Shown here: one piece after another, positions 7,042-11,317 of the stretch
Layout: each line of letters starts with the position of its first letter
Position numbering within the stretch: the first letter of the stretch is position 1
Origin: Verrucomicrobiota bacterium
Lineage (GTDB): Bacteria; Verrucomicrobiota; Kiritimatiellia; CAIQIC01; Lenti-01
Direction: 5' to 3'
Length of the DNA: 11,317 nucleotides
Assembly (NCBI GenBank): GCA_022709625.1
Contig: JAKLIL010000032.1
Span: forward strand, 1 to 11,317
The notes under the pieces: generated by a model
Told to the model about the DNA's origin: nothing
The model's input: the letters and a program-made list of their open reading frames with translations, nothing else
The model's database searches: none
Program-made: the position numbers and the translations under genes

Positions 7042-8487
7042 ATGGACGTTCGATTGGATCACATCGAGACCCGGTTCCCGGCGGAGTGGGACGCCGGCCG
7101 GGTCGCGTGCGCCAAAACCGCCTTTTTCAAGGCGCTCGCGCTGGAAGCCCATCGTTTCTACGGGGGCAAGATCCAGATCCTGCCGCGCGCGCCGTTGCCG
7201 GGCTACCTCTGGTTCAACGCCTGGTACACGCCGGGAGTCTCCGCCGTGTCCACCGGCATCCGGGACGACAACGACGAATCCTTCGAACTGTCGTGGCGCG
7301 GCAACGCGGTGGCGGTGGTCAGCGATTCGACCCGGGTGCTGGGCGACGGCGACGTGACGCCGCCCGGCGGCCTCGGCGTCATGGAGGGCAAGGCGTTTCT
7401 CATGAAAATGCTCGGCGGCGTGGATGCCGTGCCGATCTGCATGGATAGCCGCAATGCCGCCGGCGCGCACGATCCGGAGATCGTGATCGATTTCGTGCGC
7501 CGGTTGGCGCCGTCCTTTGGCGCCGTGAATCTCGAAGACATCAGCCAGCCGAATTGTTTCCGGATCCTGGACGCGTTGCGCGAGACCTGCGACGTCCCGG
7601 TCTGGCACGACGACGCCCAGGGCACGGGCTGCGTGACCTTGGCCGGGCTGCTCAACGCCCTGAAAGTGGCCGGCAAGGAATTGGCGCGGTGCCGCCTCGT
7701 GTTTTTCGGCGCCGGCGCGTCCAACACGACCATTGCCCGCCTGATCCTTCTGGCCGGGGCCGATCCGGCCAAGGTGGCAATGTTCGACTCGCGCGGCGGC
7801 TTGCACGCCGACCGCGCCGACATCGCGGCCGATCACCGGTTCTACCGCAAGTGGGAAATCTGCGGGGCCACCAATCCAGAACGGCTGGACGACGTGGCCC
7901 AAGCCCTCGTCGGCGCGGACGTCTTGATCTCGCTCTCGACGCCCGGTCCGGACGTAATCCGCCCCGAATGGGTGCGGCGCATGGCGAAGAACGCCATCGT
8001 GTTCGCCTGCGCCAATCCCGTGCCGGAAATTTATCCCTACGCCGCAAAAGAAGCCGGCGCGCTCGTGGTCGCCACGGGCCGGGGCGATTTTCCCAACCAG
8101 GTCAACAATTCCCTGGGGTTCCCCGGCATCCTGAAAGGCGCGCTGCTGGTGCGGGCGAAGAAAATCACCGACGCCATGGCCATCGCGGCGGCCCAGACGA
8201 TCGCGGCGTTCGCGGAACGCCAGGGACTCGCTCCGGACCGCATCATGCCGTTGATGACCGACGAAGCCGTATTTTCCGAAACCGCCGGCGCGGTGGCCCG
8301 GCAAGCCGCGGCCGACGGCGTGGCGCGGCGCGTCTTGGCGCCGGCCGAGGTCGAAGCCCGGGCCCGCCAGGATATCGCCGCCGCCCACCAGGCGCTGGAA
8401 ACGCTCGCAACCTCGGGCCTGATTCCGCCGCCGCCCGCGGATATGATCCAGCGCTGTTTCGATCGGGCGTTGGCGGGAGCCAACTGA
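7042..8487 (+). CDS. NAD(P)-dependent malic enzyme, divergent short type
   Basis: A 481-residue enzyme that oxidatively decarboxylates malate to pyruvate and CO2, yielding NADH or NADPH, in the cytoplasm. The family's landmarks are in order: YTPGV (Y62, proposed general acid), VMEGKA (K117, general base), NLEDI (E165, D166) and HDD (189-191) for the divalent metal, the Rossmann loop GAGASN (223-228), CANPVPEI, and TGRGDFPNQVNNSLGFPGI. There is no phosphotransacetylase-like C-terminal domain, unlike MaeB, and no long N-terminal extension, unlike MaeA. Several usually constant positions differ: HDDAQGTG replaces HDDQHGTA, and the nucleotide loop ends in SN rather than AG. The ATG follows AGGGA by only two or three bases, which is a tight spacing, but no better start exists. 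A weak promoter (TTGGAT 6969-6974, CATGAT 6992-6997) would overlap the upstream hairpin. Cofactor preference cannot be judged. Confidence 0.93.
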   Translation: MDVRLDHIETRFPAEWDAGRVACAKTAFFKALALEAHRFYGGKIQILPRAPLPGYLWFNAWYTPGVSAVSTGIRDDNDESFELSWRGNAVAVVSDSTRVLGDGDVTPPGGLGVMEGKAFLMKMLGGVDAVPICMDSRNAAGAHDPEIVIDFVRRLAPSFGAVNLEDISQPNCFRILDALRETCDVPVWHDDAQGTGCVTLAGLLNALKVAGKELARCRLVFFGAGASNTTIARLILLAGADPAKVAMFDSRGGLHADRADIAADHRFYRKWEICGATNPERLDDVAQALVGADVLISLSTPGPDVIRPEWVRRMAKNAIVFACANPVPEIYPYAAKEAGALVVATGRGDFPNQVNNSLGFPGILKGALLVRAKKITDAMAIAAAQTIAAFAERQGLAPDRIMPLMTDEAVFSETAGAVARQAAADGVARRVLAPAEVEARARQDIAAAHQALETLATSGLIPPPPADMIQRCFDRALAGAN

Positions 8488-8508
8488 GCGGTTGCGTTCG
8501 ACCGGGGG

Positions 8509-10194
8509 TCAGCACTCCGGCATGCCTGGATTCCGGTGAATCTGGATTTGAGGGAAAGGGATCACCCAGCCGTTTTCGTTGCAGGCATCCACCAAAATGC
8601 GTTGGATTGCGCCCGGGACCCGGAGGAAATGGGGCGCCGCCGCGCCCTTCAAATCCACCCAGACGGTATAATCAAGCGAGGAGCGGTTGGCGCAGGCGAG
8701 GAATACCTCCACGTTCGCGACGTTGTCCGCCCCGACGACGGCCGGCAGTCCGGCCTGCAGTTTGGCCAGCATTTTGGCGGGAATGTCGGTGGTGGCGGCC
8801 GCCTGGTGACGGTAATCCAGCCCAAAGGTGGAGGCCACCCGGAATCCGGCCGAAAGGTTTTTCGGAGCGAGGCCCAAAAAAGCGGCGGTCGGATGAACGA
8901 TTTGTTCGCCGCCCGGCGCAGCGATCTGGACCGTCGCCGGCGTTTGGCTTGCGATTTGGCCGAATGGGCCGCCGGACAGTTCGACCCAATCGCCTTTCCG
9001 GCAGGGGAACCAGGTCTCGTTTGCGCCGACCGGGCGGGAATTCATTCCAACCAGGAATTTCACGGGCAGCAGCCGCGTACCGCCGTCGAGCAGGGGATTG
9101 TTCAGGTGGGCGGAAAAGCCGAGGGCGTCCACGCGGTAGGGCGTACCCTCGAAGACGAGGAATTCCCCTTCGCGCACGGCGCCGACGTTCAGCATCAGTT
9201 TGAGGGTTTCGACCTGCTGGGGCAGGGTGTTGATGCTCGCCCAGCCCACGCCGAAGAGGAAAATGATCACGATGCCCAGCAGGAACCAGTCGCCGGCCAC
9301 GTTGAAGACCAGCATCATGGCCACCAGTCCGCCCAGGACGCTGAAGACGTGGAACAGCAGGGCGGTCAGGCGCGAGCTGAAATGCTTTTCGGTGCCCTTG
9401 CGCCGCAATGTGCGCGCCGCGAATTCCCCCAGCCGGAAGCCGAAGAAAACGAAGCAAAACGCGCCGATGCCCAAGACCAGGTTCAACCCCCGGGTGCGGA
9501 AGAAGTTTTTGGCGTAGCCGTTGGTTTGGTCCAGCACCGATTGGCGGGCCGCTTCGCGGCTTTTCAGTTGCAGGTCGAGGGCCGAGTATTCGTTCTCCAA
9601 CTGCTCCCGCCGGCCTTGCCAGACCTCGTGCCGGGATTCCAGCCGTGACCGCAAATCGGGCGACGCCGACTGGGCCAGCAGGCCTTCCAGGTTCCCGACC
9701 GCCTGGGCGGCAAGATCCCGCCTTGTCCGCACGTCGTCGATCTGCTGCCGCAGCAGGCCGATCGCGCGGGATTCCGCCGTGGCATGTTCGAATTCCGCCA
9801 GAATCGGCTCCAGCAATTTACCGAGCTGTTCCTGCCAGTCGAATTTCGTTTTGACCTCGGGCGAGAACGGGCTCAAGTCGATATCCATCGCGAACCCGTC
9901 GAACTGGCGGCGTTGCTCCTCGATGGCTTCCCGAACCTGCTGCAAGCGGCGACCAACGTCCTGCCGGAGCAGGTCGTCGGCCGCGTTGGCCAGCTCCGTT
10001 TGCAGCGCGGCGGCCTCGGCCTCCTTCAAACCCAGCGCCCGCTGCAGGGCTTCCAGCGATTGCAGCGTCTCGGACTGGCTCCCGGTTTCGTCCGGCAGCG
10101 GTGCCGCGGGAACCTGCCCCCAGGCGCCGGTCAGGCCACCCCCCGCGACGAGACACCCCGCCAGCCACAGCTTGAACGACGACATTGTCTTCAT
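8509..10194 (-). CDS. MscS-family mechanosensitive channel with coiled-coil N-terminus and two beta domains
   Basis: A 561-residue membrane protein, read from an ATG at 10194. The frame extends upstream to 10335, but the promoter lies inside that extension and a signal peptide begins at 10194; M4 (10185) is an alternative start. Order: signal peptide (1-26), a heptad-rich coiled-coil region, probably periplasmic (about 40-225), membrane segments near 236-255, 277-299 and 302-324, then TLPQQVETLKLMLNVGAV in the place of the pore-proximal TM3b helix. An Sm-like beta domain follows (REGEFLVFEGTPYRV, 341-384), and then a second similar stretch (CRKGDWVELSGGPFGQI to HPTAAFL, 398-440). The alpha/beta vestibule domain ends in the family's typical IPFPQ (545-549). 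MscS channels open under membrane tension to release solutes on osmotic downshock. The gene converges on the malic enzyme gene and diverges from a cation antiporter. The overall family call is good; gating behaviour is unknown. Confidence 0.85.
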   Translation of the reverse strand: MKTMSSFKLWLAGCLVAGGGLTGAWGQVPAAPLPDETGSQSETLQSLEALQRALGLKEAEAAALQTELANAADDLLRQDVGRRLQQVREAIEEQRRQFDGFAMDIDLSPFSPEVKTKFDWQEQLGKLLEPILAEFEHATAESRAIGLLRQQIDDVRTRRDLAAQAVGNLEGLLAQSASPDLRSRLESRHEVWQGRREQLENEYSALDLQLKSREAARQSVLDQTNGYAKNFFRTRGLNLVLGIGAFCFVFFGFRLGEFAARTLRRKGTEKHFSSRLTALLFHVFSVLGGLVAMMLVFNVAGDWFLLGIVIIFLFGVGWASINTLPQQVETLKLMLNVGAVREGEFLVFEGTPYRVDALGFSAHLNNPLLDGGTRLLPVKFLVGMNSRPVGANETWFPCRKGDWVELSGGPFGQIASQTPATVQIAAPGGEQIVHPTAAFLGLAPKNLSAGFRVASTFGLDYRHQAAATTDIPAKMLAKLQAGLPAVVGADNVANVEVFLACANRSSLDYTVWVDLKGAAAPHFLRVPGAIQRILVDACNENGWVIPFPQIQIHRNPGMPEC

Positions 10195-10200
10195 GGCGGA

Positions 10201-10229
10201 ATTATGAAGGATGGCCGGCGGAATGACAA
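10201..10229 (-). promoter_or_regulatory. Strong sigma-70-type promoter of the MscS-family gene
   Basis: On the minus strand TTGTCA (10229-10224) and CATAAT (10206-10201) each match the consensus at five of six bases, with the ideal 17-base spacer. Counting from the -10 box puts +1 on 10194, the A of the chosen start codon, with no room for a Shine-Dalgarno site. This is the clearest promoter in the window. Confidence 0.7.
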
Positions 10230-10288
10230 GGAAGCCGATGGAACCGCGGCGCCCAGATTCGGGCGGGCGCTCCCGGCCGAGAATGGAG

Positions 10289-10317
10289 TTGCGGGCAGAG
10301 CCATGGCAGGCAATGAT
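10289..10317 (+). promoter_or_regulatory. Weak candidate promoter for the antiporter gene
   Basis: TTGCGG (10289-10294) and AATGAT (10312-10317) with a 17-base spacer would start transcription near 10324. The leader would be about 23 bases, containing AGGA (10336-10339). Both boxes are poor matches. Since the neighbour is divergent, some promoter must lie in this 152-base spacer. Confidence 0.25.
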
Positions 10318-10346
10318 GGCGGCGTGAAGATCCACAGGACATTCCG

Positions 10347-11317
10347 ATGAGCGAAACGACCCTGCTGCACGACCTCGCCATCGTCATGATCGCGGCGGGC
10401 GCGGCCGCCATGCTCGCCCAAATCTTCGACCAGCCGAAGATACTCGGCTACATCCTGGCCGGCATCCTGATCGGCCCGCACACGCCGCCGTTTTCGTTCG
10501 TCCAAAACGAGGCCACCATCCAGACGTTGGCCGATCTGGGCATCCTGTTCCTCATGTTCTCGCTCGGACTCGAGTTCCACCTGCGCCGGTTGCAGGCGGT
10601 GGGCCGGACCGCCTTGGTCATCGCGGTTCTCGACGTGACGCTGATGCTCTATTTCGGGTATCATCTGGGCCGCGCCTTTGGTTGGGGGGCGATCGAAAGC
10701 CTCTTTCTGGGCGCGGTCATCTGCGACTCGTCGACCACGGTGTTGGCCAAGCTGTTGCGGGATCTGCACAAGTCGCAGGAACGCTTTGCCCATGTCGTCT
10801 ATGCCGCCACCTTGGTGGAAGACCTGCTGGCCATCGCCTTGATCGCCATTCTCACGGGCCTTGCCGCAACGGGCAGCTTGCAGGCGGGCGCCGTGGTGGG
10901 GCGGATGGGCGTGCTGGGGATGTTCCTGACGGTTGTCATCATCGTGGGGCTGCTGCTGGTGCCGCGGCTGTTGAACCGCGTGGCCCGCTACCGCAACGAC
11001 GAGTTGCTGGTCGTCGTGGTGCTGGCGCTGGCTTTCGGCGTGGCGCTCTTGGCGGTGCAACTGGGGCTCAGCCTGGCCCTCGGGGCGTTTCTGATTGGCG
11101 CCATCACGGCGGAATCCGGACTGATCGGCCGCGTCGAAATGCTGGTGGCGCCGTTGCGCCACATGTTCGCCGCCGTGTTCTTCGTGGCGATCGGCCTGCT
11201 CGTTCAGCCGGCCTTGCTCATCCAGCAGTTCTGGCCGATTCTCGGGGTGGCCGTTGTCATCATTCTCGCCAAATGGATCAACTGCATGCTGGGCAGCTAT
11301 CTTGCGGGCAACGATCT
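10347..11317 (+). CDS. CPA2/Kef-type monovalent cation:proton antiporter, N-terminal part
   Basis: The gene runs off the window end; 323 codons are visible, all open. It starts at ATG 10347 with AGGA 7 bases upstream. The sequence is a chain of roughly ten hydrophobic segments with the marks of the CPA2 antiporter family. These are QPKILGYILAGILIGP (29-44), LGILFLMFSLGLEF (64-77), a DSSTTVLAKLL half-helix (127-137), VEDLLAI with D159 as the likely ion/proton-binding acid, LALGAFLIGAITAES (242-256), and the RHMFAAVFFVAIGLLV segment (271-286). Family members exchange K+ or Na+ for H+ across the inner membrane in pH and osmotic control. Many carry a cytosolic RCK/TrkA-N domain further on, which would be outside this window. 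Whether it is KefB/C-like or a different CPA2 subgroup cannot be told. It shares its upstream spacer with the divergent MscS-type channel gene. Confidence 0.9.
   Translation, partial: MSETTLLHDLAIVMIAAGAAAMLAQIFDQPKILGYILAGILIGPHTPPFSFVQNEATIQTLADLGILFLMFSLGLEFHLRRLQAVGRTALVIAVLDVTLMLYFGYHLGRAFGWGAIESLFLGAVICDSSTTVLAKLLRDLHKSQERFAHVVYAATLVEDLLAIALIAILTGLAATGSLQAGAVVGRMGVLGMFLTVVIIVGLLLVPRLLNRVARYRNDELLVVVVLALAFGVALLAVQLGLSLALGAFLIGAITAESGLIGRVEMLVAPLRHMFAAVFFVAIGLLVQPALLIQQFWPILGVAVVIILAKWINCMLGSYLAGND

Noticed and set aside
7554..9203. 549-residue plus-strand frame spanning the malic enzyme end and the channel gene
   Set aside because: It overlaps two supported genes and its composition (Arg, Gly, Pro) is that of a shifted frame.
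10195..10335. 47-residue N-terminal extension of the MscS-type protein from an ATG at 10335
   Set aside because: It would place polar, Arg-rich residues before a good signal peptide, and the best promoter lies inside it.
10191..11162. 323-residue minus-strand frame opposite the antiporter
   Set aside because: The plus strand encodes an unmistakable CPA2 antiporter; the antisense product is Gln/His/Arg-rich with no domain.

Overview
The window is a GC-rich, densely packed bacterial chromosome segment with ten protein-coding genes, two of them cut by the window edges. I see no rRNA, tRNA, CRISPR array, insertion sequence or phage gene. The cell is almost certainly Gram-negative: there is a family 9 (heptosyltransferase-like) glycosyltransferase, an outer-membrane beta-barrel protein ending in phenylalanine, and several signal peptides. 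The gene set and the odd malic enzyme subtype would fit the PVC superphylum (Verrucomicrobia/Kiritimatiellota/Lentisphaerae) or another deep Gram-negative lineage. That placement is a weak inference.

Left part (1-3950, all +): five closely packed genes with gaps of 3, 22, 24 and 10 bases, probably one transcription unit. They are the end of an unrecognised protein with a winged-helix-like region and an acidic Ala/Pro tail, a calcineurin-like metallophosphoesterase, an unrecognised exported protein, an unrecognised multi-pass membrane protein, and a family 9 glycosyltransferase. The last four suggest envelope-related work, but only the phosphoesterase and glycosyltransferase have recognisable activities.

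Middle (4057-6932, +): methionyl-tRNA synthetase metG, with its C-terminal tRNA-binding domain on a long Pro/Ala linker and a partly degraded zinc knuckle. It is followed by a separately promoted outer-membrane beta-barrel gene with a strong ribosome binding site.

Right part (6960-11317): a terminator-like hairpin, then a divergent malic enzyme (+). Converging on it with only 21 bases between is an MscS-type mechanosensitive channel (-), with a signal peptide, a long coiled-coil region, three membrane segments and what look like two consecutive Sm-like beta domains. The channel gene has the best promoter in the window, placed so that the predicted transcript starts on the first base of the start codon, so the mRNA may be leaderless. 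Diverging from it is the start of a CPA2/Kef-type cation:proton antiporter (+), which runs off the window. A channel and an ion antiporter sharing a spacer suggests a small osmotic or ion-homeostasis locus.

Nothing here amounts to a clear new multi-gene system. The most useful leads are the leaderless arrangement and doubled beta domain of the MscS protein, and the altered signature motifs of the malic enzyme.
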